Assembly (NCBI GenBank): GCA_013397845.1
Contig: VZTG01001997.1
Span: 1,326,212 to 1,390,211, forward strand
Source: Melanocharis versteri
Lineage: Eukaryota > Chordata > Aves > Passeriformes > Melanocharitidae
Reading direction: 5' to 3'
DNA length: 64,000 nt
Shown here piece after piece: positions 33,115 through 45,994 of this stretch; positions within the stretch are counted from its first letter, which is position 1; every line of letters begins with the position of its first letter. The notes beneath the pieces are model-generated. The model saw only the letters and a program-made list of their open reading frames with translations, made no database searches and was not told where the DNA came from. Position numbers and translations under genes: made by a program.

Positions 33115-36076
33115 CCATCAGGAAGCAGCGAGGGGGGGAGCCTCCTTATCTGCTTTCATATCTGGGGTGTGGGAACCAGCGGCGGGGTGGGGAGGAGTGC
33201 GTGTCGGTGGGAGAATAGAGGAAAGGTTAAACATTATGACAGCTTCCACTTCTTTGGAAAGCAATTTGGAAACAGTCATCCTTTCTTATGTCCTTAGCGG
33301 CAACTGGAATTGTTTTAATAGGCAAAGCATGGGAGCACTGTAGATACATTGACAGTTGTACAGTAAATCAGTCTCTGGGTGAATTATTCATGTGCAAATA
33401 AAGAGATTAATTTCTAAAGTTTTAGAAGTGATGAGAGTAACTCCAGGCACACAGGGAATTGTCGTTGCTCAGTTAGGGATGGCTCTGGGCTCTGCCATTC
33501 TCTTCTGCCTGGCGCTATTTGCTGTCACTGACTCGTGAGCGAGATATTGCAGGGCTTTTGCACCTGACTTTTGAGAAGCAATTTTTGTGCCTGGATAGCA
33601 AAATGAGAACTTTCACTGGGGCTTTTTAAAAGAAAAAAGGTGCTCCAAGCCCTTGGATATAGCCAGTGAATCATGAAGCACAGCTTCTCTCTTGGCAAAG
33701 GTGCTGAAGGATGCAGAGACCTTCCTGCCTTTAGGCCTGTCTGCACTATGTGCTTCTTTCAATCCTCCTTGGCTTTGAGAATAAATAGTTACTTCAAGCT
33801 TCAGAAGATGCTTAACGGTTTTTCCTTTCACTTTTAATTCTAGGCAACATTATTCAATTATTTCATTGCTATCACTGTTACTGGCTTTCTGACAAACTGT
33901 CCAGTGGCTGGTCAGCACTCTGCCTGCAGCAGATGTTCCTGCATTGTTCTTTAGTGGGCTGGACATCTCTTCCCTCCTAGCTCTATAAATGAAAAGGTTT
34001 TCTGACCTCATTGCTTATATCTCAGGAGGAATGACCCTCACTCTCTTGGCAAGCCCTGCGTTAGCTATGAGTGCTCAAAGTTTTCTTTATGGCCTGGCTC
34101 GTGTTTTCCTTGCTGGGAGCTTCCCATGTACCCGCCTCTTCCCAGAGCTCCTTGTTAACTGGGCTGTGCCTCAGACTTGCTGCTAGACTGTGCAGGCTGG
34201 CCTTTCCCTTTCCTTCTCTCCCTGTCTCATGCAGAAGTATGTGTCTGGGATAAGTGAGGGTGGTGATTTAACAAAAAAACCCCACTAACACAACATTTCT
34301 TCCTTCGGCTGGGCCCCAAGGAGACAGATGTTCCTGTGAAATGTCTGCTGCAGAGCAATCCAAAGAAATAACTGCAGCTTGAGCTGGTTTGGGTGTACCT
34401 GCACAAAATTAATTTGCCTGAGTAACAGCTGAGCCCTGGCCCTGTGTGTTTGGCCCAGGCTGCCACACAGACACTGCAGCTGGGGGTCAGCTCTCCTGAA
34501 ACAGCCCCTGGTGTGTTCCCCAGCCAGGCTGTGATGGAGATGGGCCCTTGAGCACCCTTTGGGGCAGCTGCTTCTTTGGCTGCCCCTGCCAAGAGGTCTT
34601 GCTGACCCTGCTGATGAAAATGGAAGGGAAAAACAGGAGAGGAATACCTGCTTTTTATACAGAACTTGGTTCAGCACTGTGTGATGCTTTTTGCAGTTCT
34701 AAATACTGGGAGAAGCAGCCAAGGATTTGCTGCTGCTGCTGTGTCAGTAGTAGTTACATTTGGGAGTGGTGAAAACGGCTGCACAGGTAAAAGGGGGTGG
34801 TGACTTTGCTCACAGCAAAGTAAACTCTGGAAGGTATCATCTGTGCTTTTCCTCAAACTTCAGTTTTGGACTGACAACACTAGAGTTACCTGCTCATCTC
34901 CATTTAGCGTGCATAAGTGTAAGTGAGAATTCTAAATTTACATGTGTGTGTGTTTTAGATTCCATCGCTACAGCAGAATTCACTGAATAAAAGTATGTGC
35001 TTTCTAGCACAAAGTTAATTTTGTGAGCTGCAGTTCCCTCCAAGCAAGGCACTCTGTCATGCTCTGTCCCAAGTGTCAGTGACCCCAGCTACTGGACTCC
35101 ATTATGCCTGCAGCAAAAAGTAGTGTCCAGTCCTGTGCCATTTCCCCTTTTTTTAATTCAAATTTTTTACCAAAGAGAGTCCTGTTGAGAGCAAGAAGAA
35201 ATATGCATTTTAAGAAAATTAGTAACTTTCTACCTTCTTTTTCAGGTCTTCCAGACACTTCCCTCTTCAAGTCCTATTTCTTCCTTTTCTTGATCCTTTG
35301 TTGAACATTATAATCCTGTGTTTATATCTGTCTGTTGCCATAGAAATAACTGTTGCTAACTAAGCTTGAAACTTTCTTGAGGTATAAAGGAAAAGGTTAT
35401 TCCTTGTAATTGTTTCATCCATGTGAAAATAAAAAGTCTCCACATGGATCTCTCTTCAGAGGTCATGAATTCAAACTTCTCCACTATGACATGAAAGAAG
35501 TAAGGTCCTTTCAGTGGCGTTACACTTCCCTTTCTTCAAGCAGCGGGTCTGACAGTGTGCTTCTGCCTCCTGCCTTCCCAGCCTGCTCCAGCTCTGCCTC
35601 ACCAGGGCTGAAGGATGGGTCAAGCTTTCTGCTCATCAAAGCTTTGCTATTGATATCACAAACCACCTAAAAGCATCAATGCTCCTTTCAGAAAGAGCTT
35701 TTATGGTCAGTGCAATGTCAGCCACTCACTGAGCCAGGATTTGAACAGGGGGCCTGCCAGGGGATGCGAGGGGTGGCTGTCCTGTCCCCGAGGCCCTCGT
35801 GCTTGTTTGCTTCTGAAAGTCCCTGTCTGTGTGTACTGCTGTGCCACTCTGCCTTGGACACACCTTTTAAAACCTAAAGCTAATATATTTCATTTGCCTT
35901 AATGCTCTGGTTGAGACGTGTTACTGAAAACAACCTCATCATTTAGATAAAGACGAGCTATGGAGGACAAGCCACAGTGGTGCTTTTATACAAATCCAGG
36001 TGACATCTCACTTGTCTTTTTGCTTAGAAGAAGCAGTGAAAGGGGGAGTGGGTTTTTTGGTTTTGTTTGAGTTTTT

Positions 36077-36096
36077 GTTTGTTTGTTTGTTTGTTT
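36077..36096 (+). repeat. (GTTT)n microsatellite in a G/T-rich tract
   Basis: About five GTTT units, preceded from about 36050 by a nearly G/T-only run (GGGTTTTTTGGTTTTGTTTG). It is similar in style to the longer tract at 63.5 kb. Confidence 0.75.
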
Positions 36097-39000
36097 TTGC
36101 ATTTAGCTTATTAAAAATGTTAGTTTTATTAAGGAGGGGGCTGTTTAGCCCTCTCTTCCATTGTAGGGAGAAACAAAGCAAAGGATCATACAAAACAATG
36201 CAAATTCAAAAGGAAGTGTGAGGCCCCTTGGAAGGCTACTTTACATCCAGTGCAGTGTGTGGAAACCATGGTCACCTTTGGGTAGAACAATCTCTAATTC
36301 AGCAGCTACTTAATGAAATAGGGCAGTTGTAGCTGTGCTACAGCTGAGCAGCAGTAGATTCTCTGGTCTGCTAATTCTGGTTAATCCTTGTCACTGAAAA
36401 ATAAACCAAGCCCCATCCTGGTGGGCATGTGCAGCTGTGGGTGACCCTTCATATCACTGGTCTTTGAAGCACTATATAGTGAATCTTTCTTCTTCTCTGC
36501 TCTTTCCTGAGTTTTACATTGTATCTTCTCCCTCATCTCTCAAAGGAAGCCCTACCAAATTTTTAACAGTCCACCTGTTCACCCTCTACTCTGTGCTGCC
36601 TCAATTATTCCTTAGCATTTTTTCCTGAAAACACTTCAGGATCTGTGATGTGGGTTCAAAATTTCAATAGTTCTGCACAGCTCAAAACTTACTACAAAAA
36701 CATGCTTGGTATAATAAGCTCTATAGCCTTTTAGGGGACACGTAAATATGCTGCATGTGGGTCAGCTCAGGAATACACATTTTTTTTAAAGTCATAAATA
36801 ATTCAAAGACAAAACAAGCAATGAAAAAGATCCCATGGTAAGCTAAACTTCTTCTTATACTAACCCCAGATTTAATTCTCATTTTAAAATTGTCTGCATT
36901 GTAGCAACATGATGTTCATGTAGAAAGAGTAAGGGAAACAAGAAGTGTGATCCTTCGAAAACTTATATAAAAAATCAGTGTGTCACCTGGGATGGTCATG
37001 ATAATCTGTCTGAATGTTCCTCTGAGTTTTTATCTCTATTGCACTGTGTAACTTCACCAATCTTTAAAACAGGTAGTAAATATATTGAGTTAAAGTCCCC
37101 ACAGCCCTGTGACCAGGCTCCTGTGATGGGCGCTACAATTTTGGGTCTGGGATGAAAAAGCTGCTGGAGGTACAGTAAGCCACAGGCAGGGCACTGCCCC
37201 TAAATGTTAGGCACTTTGCTGTTCCAGGCACACTCATCCCCTTTGGTTTTATTTGTGGGGCTTTTTTTCTCTGTGTCTTGGTATTTCTACTTGTGAAAAC
37301 TCTTCTCTGCGTGCGGCATCAAATATTTACATAATGAAAACCTTGACAGAGGTTTAACTCTCTTAATTTTCAAAATTTTCACCACATCCAGGACCATCTG
37401 TTTTACTCTTAGGCTTTGCCTTGTGTTTGTGTCAGAGTTAGGAACAGGAACCAAACAGGAGGTAAGGAAGGGGTGGGAAGAGGGTGGAAGCGACAGCAGG
37501 AGTGGGAGAAATGTGCAATGCTTCTCGTCTGGTTGCTTCAGGTTGTGCCTAGAGAGGCCTGTCCTTTTGCAGAGCAGAACGTGGTTTTGCTGTTGAATTT
37601 GTGTCCATAACCATACTGACCTTGAAATACCCAGATGTCTCCATACTTCATATGCTGGTCTTGGAAAAACAGACTGAGAGTGTTGGGAAACAATCGTTTT
37701 AGCACATGCTAGGCAGTAACAGTTGCTTTCCATAATTTTAAGTAATTGCAGAGCTCTTTGAGATGTGCGTGTGATCGGGTTTTGGTTTTTTTAGAGTACT
37801 GACCTCTTCAGAAGTAGCAGGATGTTGGGATCCACACTGATTCCTAATTTGACTATCAGCCACAGATTTTCTTTTCAGGAAGTTTTTCATCAGCTATGTC
37901 ATAAAGACAAATCTGCTCTGACTTGATAAAAAATTAGTCTGAACAGCAGCAAGTGTAAATGATGAAAAGCAGAGCTGGCTGGTCTCCAGCTCCCCTTCCT
38001 GTTTTCCTCATTAATACTGATTTTTGAGTAATGTCTGACTCCAAAGCAACTCTAAAACATCACAGTGCTGACCAAGTCCAACAAGGCCAGGTTTTAATCT
38101 CGTCTTGTGTCTAGAGAGGGACAGATCTGTCCTTTCAAAACCTGAGGTGAGTGCAGAATGAGACTATGACTCTGCCTGCCTGTTCCTAATGATCTCCTGT
38201 AAAGAAAACAGATGTTGAATACAGATTTTCTTGGAAGCGCAGTATAGCAATAATTTAACAGGCTGGAATTTGGTTATAGCACGCTGACCTTTAGCCATCC
38301 TCTCATAATTTATAGTAGCTTTCTGGTTAAAAACTTGCTTGGATAAAACCCTCTTCCTTTATCTCCAATTTTGAACTGAAAACCCTTACATGAATGCAAA
38401 AATAAAGTTTTCTTGGTTTTTGTTCCTTTATAGATTCAGTTTCCTAAGCATCTACAAGAAAATCAAAAGCAAATATTTTCTGGAATAATTAAAGCCAGTA
38501 TTTAAATAAGTAAGGGAAGACGTCCTAAAAAAATATGCAGTTGGAAGCAAAAATTGAGAAAAAAAATATATGTTGCAAACCATAAATTGAAATAGTTCCC
38601 TCAGCTTGGAAAGCTCTGGGAGGACGATGTCAAACTCAAGGAGAGGCAGGAGGAATCCTGCTTTCTGCTTCCTGGCCTGGCTTAGCGCTGACTTCTCGAG
38701 GAGCTCAGTCCTGCCCTGCGGTGCCTCCTGCGACACGGAGGTTGGCGCCTGGCTCTTGGAGAGTTGGCTTGTCTCAGTTAGCTCTCAGGGTGCCCTGCCT
38801 CGGCCAGGGGCTTCTGTCCTTCTGTCCAGTAAAAGGGAAGTGTGAAGCTGAACAGACAGGAGCTGCCTCTCAGCAAGCAGTGCAGGGTAGCTTTTTCCTG
38901 TGGCTTTGGATGTCACCGAGGCGCTGCTTGAACTCAGCCTGTTATACTTGGAGCAAGAATTGAGTCATAAGCAGTGATCAGTGTGTTGTCCCCTAGACTG

Positions 39001-39768
39001 TGGTTCTGTCCCTAAATAGAAAATTCTGGAAGACAATTCTAGTAAACACTTGAGCTATTCCTCATTTTGGTTATGGTTAAATATTTAATATGGGGCAAAT
39101 ATTTTAAAATGCTTTCCTTGTGGATCACAAGTATGCCTTAATCATCTGGATTTTCACACTGAATCCATACAGGACAAAGTTGTGTCCTGGTTGTCCAGAT
39201 TTCAATTTTAAATTCCCCTGGGAGCTTTAATTAATGTTGTTCTAAGTAGGGAGGTGAGCACTGAAAATGTAGTTCTTAATCATGGAAAATCTTTGTTTAA
39301 TTTCAGTGGATAAGATGTACCATGCTGGTTTTTAAAATGCTGCTTTCAAAGGATACAAAGGAGCCCTTGGCCCCTGTGACAGCTGGACTCTTATTACCAG
39401 GGGCACGACTTGTGCTTCTGCTCATGGGCACGGCTACTTACCAACCTAACAGTGCCAGCTGAGAGTGTGCTAAGGTCAGTAATTCATTATTTTGTAAATT
39501 GTTTTGTTATTGGGTCTATAAAAGGTCCTTCAAGCCTGGGTCAGTTTGTCACAAAAGTACCCTGAGGTGACAGGAGGCTGAAAAAGGTGATTTTAACTTC
39601 CTGTGCTTTCAGCAATAACTTCCAACCCCGATTTACAAAGCACAGAAGAAAAGAATCTGAGGAATGTACTCAATGGCTATTGAGCAAAGCCCAGCTCCTT
39701 TCAATCAAAGTAACCAAGTAACGCTGCAAGCCTGAGTTCTGCCCTTCCTTGCCAGCGCAGGCGGCTAG

Positions 39769-39804
39769 GGAAGGGCTGCTGGAAGGGCTGCTGGAAGGGG
39801 TGCT
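39769..39804 (+). repeat. 12-bp tandem repeat, three copies
   Basis: GGAAGGGCTGCT occurs twice perfectly, then once as GGAAGGGGTGCT. It is a small slippage array without coding evidence. Confidence 0.8.
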
Positions 39805-40185
39805 CTCCCCTCCTGGTGAGCCCCCTCCTCAGCACAGCTCTGTAAGGACACAGGGATCCATTCCCCTTGAAAAGGGAGGCAAGCTCTCTCCTTCAGTTTG
39901 AAGCATTAAAGCACTGTTGTTCTGCATTCATTTCGTGTTGCTACTGGAATCTTCGGGCACGCAAGAGTAAAACCTCGAATTGAAGAGAAATGCTGTGCTA
40001 GCTGAGAGCTGCTGTAAAAGGAGCTGCTGCGTGTGCTGTTTCTGGGAGAGGAGCCTGGAATAGCAGGGCCACTGCTGTGCTGGCACAGCCAGCTCGCACT
40101 GCTGTGCGCGATGTGACCTTGAGGTCTTTGGCATGCAGAGCGAGGTGAACAAATTAGTTCTGTCTAACTGGGATTGAGTTAGGAA

Positions 40186-40445
40186 TAGGGGTAATGGTTT
40201 TAAACTGAAAGAGGGTGGGATTAGACTAGATGTGAGGGGGACATTTCTACAATGAGGGTGGTGAAACAATGGAACAGGCAGGAGCAGAGAGGTGGGAGAT
40301 GCCCCCAGCCCTGGAAACATCCAAGGTCAGGCTGGGCGAGGCTCTGAGCATCCTGTTCTAGTTGAAGTTGCCCCTGCTCACGGCAGGAGAGTTGGACTAG
40401 ATGACCTCTAAGCTCCCTTCCAACCCAAACCATTCTATGATTCTA
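40186..40445 (+). mobile_element. CR1 LINE, 5'-truncated 3' end
   Basis: About 260 bp match the non-coding 3' end of avian CR1 elements. The order is: TAATGGTTTTAAACTGAAAG, then a 'gagggtggtgaaacaatggaacagg' type segment (lower detail at 40254-40278), then GTTGGACTAGATGACCTCTA, then CCTTCCAACCCAAACCATT, closing with ATTCTATGATTCT. CR1 retrotransposes by target-primed reverse transcription and is nearly always 5'-truncated, leaving only this 3' segment with its short 8-bp-type repeat tail. No reverse-transcriptase coding part remains. The copy is diverged, so the insertion is old. It is the only interspersed repeat I could identify confidently. Confidence 0.93.
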
Positions 40446-43400
40446 GGGAACACTGGGTTTTGCCTGTAATGGAGAATGGCCCGTAACAACATTGGAGTTT
40501 ATATTTATTTAAGAACTTTTAAGTGCTTCATTTTTATATCTTAAGAAGTAGAAGAAACAGAAGAACATGTGATGAGCAAACACTCCAGTACCTGAAGTTA
40601 GATTGACATGCTGCTAGAAATACTTGGAAGGGATGGGAATGCTGCACAGCATGGGCTGGGGAGGGGTTCAGTTTGCACTGGAACTTGAGCAACCTTGCCT
40701 GGACTTTGCCGTGTGTGGTGTGGGAAGCTACAAAAAGGGGCGGGGGGGAATTCATCCTGGGTAAGCAGGTGGGATCTCTAGTATAAATTGGAGCTGAATG
40801 TGGTTCATTAAAATATTTCAGTGGAATTGGGAGCATATTAGGCTGCTGTGAGAAATTTCATTGAGGTACAGGATAAGAGCATGCAAGATGCACAAAGTCA
40901 ATTTGAGCTAGTTGGAGAGTGCTGCAAACAGCCATACAAACTGTGCCTAAAGCTATCTTTTTACAGAGCTATTGCTGCTTCTGTCATGGTCTGAGCTTAG
41001 CAACACTTTTCACTGTACAGAAAGGAAATCTGTGTTCACCAAAAAATTAGCCAGGGTTAAGAAGTTTATTGTAATCAGGTCTTGGACTGAATTGTTCCTG
41101 TGGGACTACCTGTGAAACTGCTGTCATTAAGCAGAAGAATCTAAAGAAAATGGGGTAAATTTGTTTAATTGCCTTGCCAAGTTCTCTCTCTCATGCAGGG
41201 ATTAAAGTCCCTTGAATTAATGAATTATTTGCACTGCATATATGTTGGTTTACACCCAAGATACACTCTGAAGTAAGTTAACCAGACTTCTGTGTGGGCA
41301 GGGAGCAAGTTTTTCTGCTCTGCTTCCAAGTGTGGACAGTAGGATAATGTGCTTCAGAAACTAGGACCCACATGAAATGCAATTGCAAGCCAGTTTGCAT
41401 CACCTATCCCATGGATCGTGGTGGGCCACCCACACAAATAACAAAGGCAGTGTAAAATTATCCTCTGTCTGGAGGTGTCTGTGTGAAAGCATTAGCTGCT
41501 GCACAGCGGTTGTGCCAGAATGCATCAGAAATTCAAATTACCTTTCGTAACACACTGAGTGTGAGTGTTAGCTTTTCACTGCACCATGGCAGTGACTGAG
41601 ACGCTGCCTTCACCAGAGGCCATGTTATTACCCTAAATAAACTTAACTGGAAACTCCAGTGTCACAAAAACAAAGTGAAGTTCATCTGGATCTCTCCCAC
41701 TAATGCCCTTTGCAGCTGTGTCTAAGCAGTGAATCACGAAGGAGGAAAGCCAGAGGTAAGTGGAGAGCAGGAGCCCCTCCCAAGGGGGCTGCCTTGGGCC
41801 GGTACCGGGTCCCACGTGCTGGGGCCCGTTTGTGGGAGCTGGTCCTCAGCCCTGGTGAGTGAGCAGGGCGCTGTGCCTCTCGGGGAAGCACAGCTCTGAC
41901 AATACCAGCAGATCTGTGGCATCCATTTCAAAAGTGGCAGAGCCATAGATAGAGCATGGGCGTTTGACTTCCTGTGAGATTTGTTAGGACACTCCATAAG
42001 TGGCTGCAGGAAATTGGGTCCTGTGTTGTTGAGCTTCTGGATAGACAGAGATCCTTCCAGGTGACCCCACTGGTGCTATGGGAAAAACTACCTTTGAAAG
42101 GACAACATGGCAGAAGCTAAAAATTAAAAAAAAAGGTGGTGCAGCACAGTTAAACATTGTCTGGCCAAATTCTATTACTGAGACATTAACAGAACTGTAA
42201 TGATAGAAATACCTAATCAGTATTCTCTTCAGAGGTGGAGAATGTATTAAAAAACCACCTGTATTAACAGATTTTTATTTAAAAAAAGGAGTGGGGGGAT
42301 GCTTTTGGTTAGTCCTTTTGCCTGTCTTTCCTCTAATGTTGGCTCACGTTTCTTGCTGCTTTGGTGTTTTGAGCATCAGGCTTGTTGTCATATTCTTGAA
42401 GCTTAAAAGCAAATGGGAAATTAGCAGTCCCAGTCCTGACCTTATTTCCTGTGCTACAATGCAGAGACAACCCAAGGGACCTTTAAGGTCAGTAAAACAG
42501 ACATTCTTTATCCCTCTGTTTAGAGGGGTTTCTTACTTGCTCAGCCTCAGTGTTGGCAGCTGGCACTGTATGTATTTTATCTTGATCTCTGGCTTTATCC
42601 TCCATGAATGGTCAGCTCAATGTTTCCTGTCCTTATCCTGTGCACTGAGGTCTGTAGCTAAAAGCAACCTACCTGTTGCTAAATGGAAAAAAAAAACCCA
42701 AAAACTCTTGTCTAGAGCAGAGCATTGGTGTTTCTGCAAGAGCGCTCAGGTATGAAGGCAGGAGGAACTGCTGAATGCCTCCTTTCTCCCTGCCTGTCCC
42801 ACCTGGCTCTCCCCTGAGCTGAATGAGTCCCTACACTGTTCCCTTGTGCCCGTGATCTGATGCTGGCAAAGCCTGGCTCAGGACCTTGTGTTTCTCTGGC
42901 CCCATGTCTGCCTAACACAGCGTGTATCTGTGACCACACGCACACGATGTGATGTGGGGAATGTACACCCTGTCCTGATGGAAGAAGTCCCCTCAGGACA
43001 GCAGAAAGGGGAAAAATTGTCTTTTTTGCTATGGCTGAAAAGTTTCAAGGAGCAGGAGTGAGATAAATACTGGCAGTCACAGAATTTTTAAATAAAAGTT
43101 CTCAGCTAAGTTTCTGCTGGAAAGAAAAATGTGTCAGGAAAAGATCTTTGATTTTCTTTTACAACATCCATCCTAGAACAGCATAAAACTGACATGTTTA
43201 ATCCCAGTAACATCAACTAATGGCTGAGCTAAGATGATGATATTGTCATATGCAATAACTCTGACAAAGCTGATAGAAAAGTGACTCTTGGTTTAATGGA
43301 ATTAGCCCTGTTTTCCTCACTGGTACTATTCTGTGCTCTTTTTAAGCAGAAGACAAGGAGTTTTCCAGTGTTTGTCTTCATTGATTGCATATTTATAATC

Positions 43401-45970
43401 AAGTCTCTTGAATTCAAACTTTACAGTTGGTTGTACTTACGTGAAACTCCCGAAAACTACATAAGGGAGCTACCCCAACTTTTTTATAGGAACTTTTAAA
43501 TGTTGCAGATGACCATTATACTGTTTTATTCAAAAAATTATATACTTTTACCAAGTGTTCTGCTACCTAATTGATTTCCTACAAGGCTGTCTAAAAGCCC
43601 TCTGAAGCAATTTGTGTAAAACTTGATAACCAGATTTGAGGTGTTGCACTGACTTAATTGAATTATTTGTAGTTTGGATAATTATTTGAAATCTCATCTA
43701 TCTGGAATGAATAAGTAGCATTACTGTTTTGATAAAGGTTGTATGGCCTCTCTTAAAATGGTAATTCTTCACTGTTACTTTTAAAGTATCTTTGGTAACA
43801 GCCAAACAAACATACAATTTATGATATCATTTAAAACTATGTTAATCTACTGGCCAGCTCCAGATTTTAGTTTAAAATGTCTGGTAGCACTGGAAAAACA
43901 TACCTATTTGGCAAACCGTCAACTTTCTTCTGGGTCAACGCTCATAAAAATATCTTTTATTGACCAAGATTAAACAATAGCAGTTTGTTTTCCATTTACT
44001 ATCATAAAACAATCATGGCATGAAATCTAGTACATTCTGCTAAGAAATATAGGTCCAATTAGTGCATTTATTTCTGTCAACTCTTTGTCCAGGTCTGCAT
44101 TTACAGCTTTTGATGGTTCCAGTTTTATTTTTATGGATTCAGTTTTAGCTCTGAAGACTGGAACAATCTAGTGTACGATCTATCATTCCAGTAATATTTT
44201 TTTTCAAAGATGAAGCAAGACCAAGTCATCTGTTGTACTATATATTTGTTTCCTTTTAAAGAAATAGCAATTATATATTTACCTGAATTTGATTGATTGA
44301 ACATTTCTAGGTTGTTATGTTTCTGGACTGAACAAATAGTTCTGCACTGTGGATCCTCAGCAGAACATTGTTTTCTTGTAACAACTGGTGTTTTCAGCAA
44401 GTAGAGCCTCAATGTGATGTTAACCAGAATATTATCTGTTTGGGTTACAGGATTTTCTTACATAATACTCTTTGCTGTTACTTCCAGAGTTCGGCAGCTG
44501 TTAAACAGATATTGTTCCAGAGTGTCTGCAGATTTCAGTGTTTAATTTCCCCATGGCTATTGTTTGGCACTCAACAAAATGTAAGGATGAAAGGTTGATC
44601 AATAGGAAACTAAAGAGGCTTCATTAAACAGTGTCTCAGAAAAAAGCTACACCTTTGTAATCAAAGTTTTCTCTAGCTTTCACTCCAAAAGAGGCAGTGT
44701 AGGAAGCAATAGTTATTTTTAAGATAGGAATTATTTTTTTACTTGATGACATACTAAAAATATCAGGAGGTTCGTGGTTAGACCAGGTCAGTAATAATGT
44801 CTGTAATGCTCTATGAGGAGCCACTTCACGAGGCTCTTGGTGAAGGTTTGTTTCCTAGTAGAAGATTTGAGCTCCTGTGCCCAAGGTATGATTATTTTTT
44901 AAATGCTATTTATTTAATGTTGTTTTCTAGGTAAGTAATGACCTTATTGTGAATTAGATTTACTTTGTGTTAAGCAGTGACTGCTTTGTGCTGTAAGTGT
45001 TTAAAAGCGGAATTAGTGTATGAAAATTATAGCAGGCAAAAAAATTTAGAATATAAAAGTCATTAAGTAGACTGAGGGGAGTGCATCCCTCTCACTGCTA
45101 GAAATGTCTGACCGTTCCTTTTAGTCAGAGAAATGTGTTTACAAGCTCATAAGGGATATTTGCCAACTTTTGAACTTTGCCTAAAAGGCAAAGCTGCCAC
45201 CACCTTTAGGATTCAAACCTTAAAATGGAGAGAGCTGCCTGTAAACTGTAAGGCAGGAGTCTGACAACAAGTGTTAGTGTTTCACAAGCATGAGGGGGAG
45301 CAAGCACAAAGAACATGTGAAAAAGAATAAATATATACATGTAAAAATACAGCTACCGAAGACTAAACCCAATGCCCTGGTCAGCCTTGGACACAGGACT
45401 GTCAATGACCTTCCAAACCCTACAGCTGCATGTGACTTTTACTGAACCATAAGTGAGCAGGTATATTTTAACAGACGTTCTAATACTCTGCCTTGAATTA
45501 CTTGGGGGAAAAAAAACCTAAACAACAACAAAGAAGTTTTTTTCCTCCTTTCTTTTTCATAACTTCACAGCAAGAGATGCTACAGAAGGGGAAGGAAATG
45601 AAACTTCAATTACAAACTTCAGAAAGGGTACAAATAAAATGTCCAGGCTATTAATTAAACCAGTTTCCAAATGAACAATCTAATCTCTTGTCTGTGTAAT
45701 TTCATTATCAACAATTTGAAAGGGCTCAAATATTTCCTCCAGTGTTTTAACAGCAGATGCGGACTAGACTACATTAATTGAGAGAGATTGTTTTCCCAGT
45801 TGCCAAGAAACAGACAGCTTTCTTCAAGAATGCAGTGTTGTGCTCCCAGCATCAGCATCCTCCTGTTCTGCAGGGTTTGGGAAGTCGATGTGCTGGTAAC
45901 TAAGCTACCCCTGACAGGAGGGGAATGAGCTCAGCTCCACTAATGGATAGAGAGCACCAGTAGACAACAG
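40446..45970. other. Non-coding stretch
   Basis: No exon or repeat family is recognised. The 154-codon plus-strand frame at 42291-42755 starts with a hydrophobic segment but shows no known family. A GC-rich patch near 41780-41850 holds a perfect CACGTG E-box (41813-41818). The interval 43.5-44.6 kb is AT-rich with scattered TAAT cores. Confidence 0.5.
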
Positions 45971-45973
45971 CTG

Positions 45974-45994
45974 ATGTTCAAACATGTTGAACAT
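45974..45994. repeat. Perfect 8-bp dyad ATGTTCAA-ACATG-TTGAACAT
   Basis: Eight-base perfect arms enclose ACATG. The sequence includes inverted TGTTCA/TGAACA half-sites, but the spacing does not match a steroid-receptor element. A related CAGCTGATG...GTTCAAACATGTT phrase occurs at about 32318-32340, so the two places share unexplained similarity. Confidence 0.5.

Larger units (their letters stand above)
33115..40185. other. Non-coding stretch with short simple repeats
   Basis: No exon or transposon is recognised. The largest frames (130 codons at 34285-34677 minus, 148 codons at 37287-37733 minus) have no domain. A GC-rich patch at 33120-33220 and a CpG-bearing patch at 38640-38760 are too small for islands. 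Simple repeats at 36077-36096 and 39769-39804 are listed separately. Confidence 0.5.

Noticed and set aside
35734..35756. GGATTTGAACAGG word resembling a reversed tRNA B box
   Set aside because: No matching A box, acceptor stem or cloverleaf can be built around it.
42291..42755. 154-codon plus-strand frame with a hydrophobic start
   Set aside because: No family resemblance, ordinary intergenic composition, and a length expected by chance in 64 kb.
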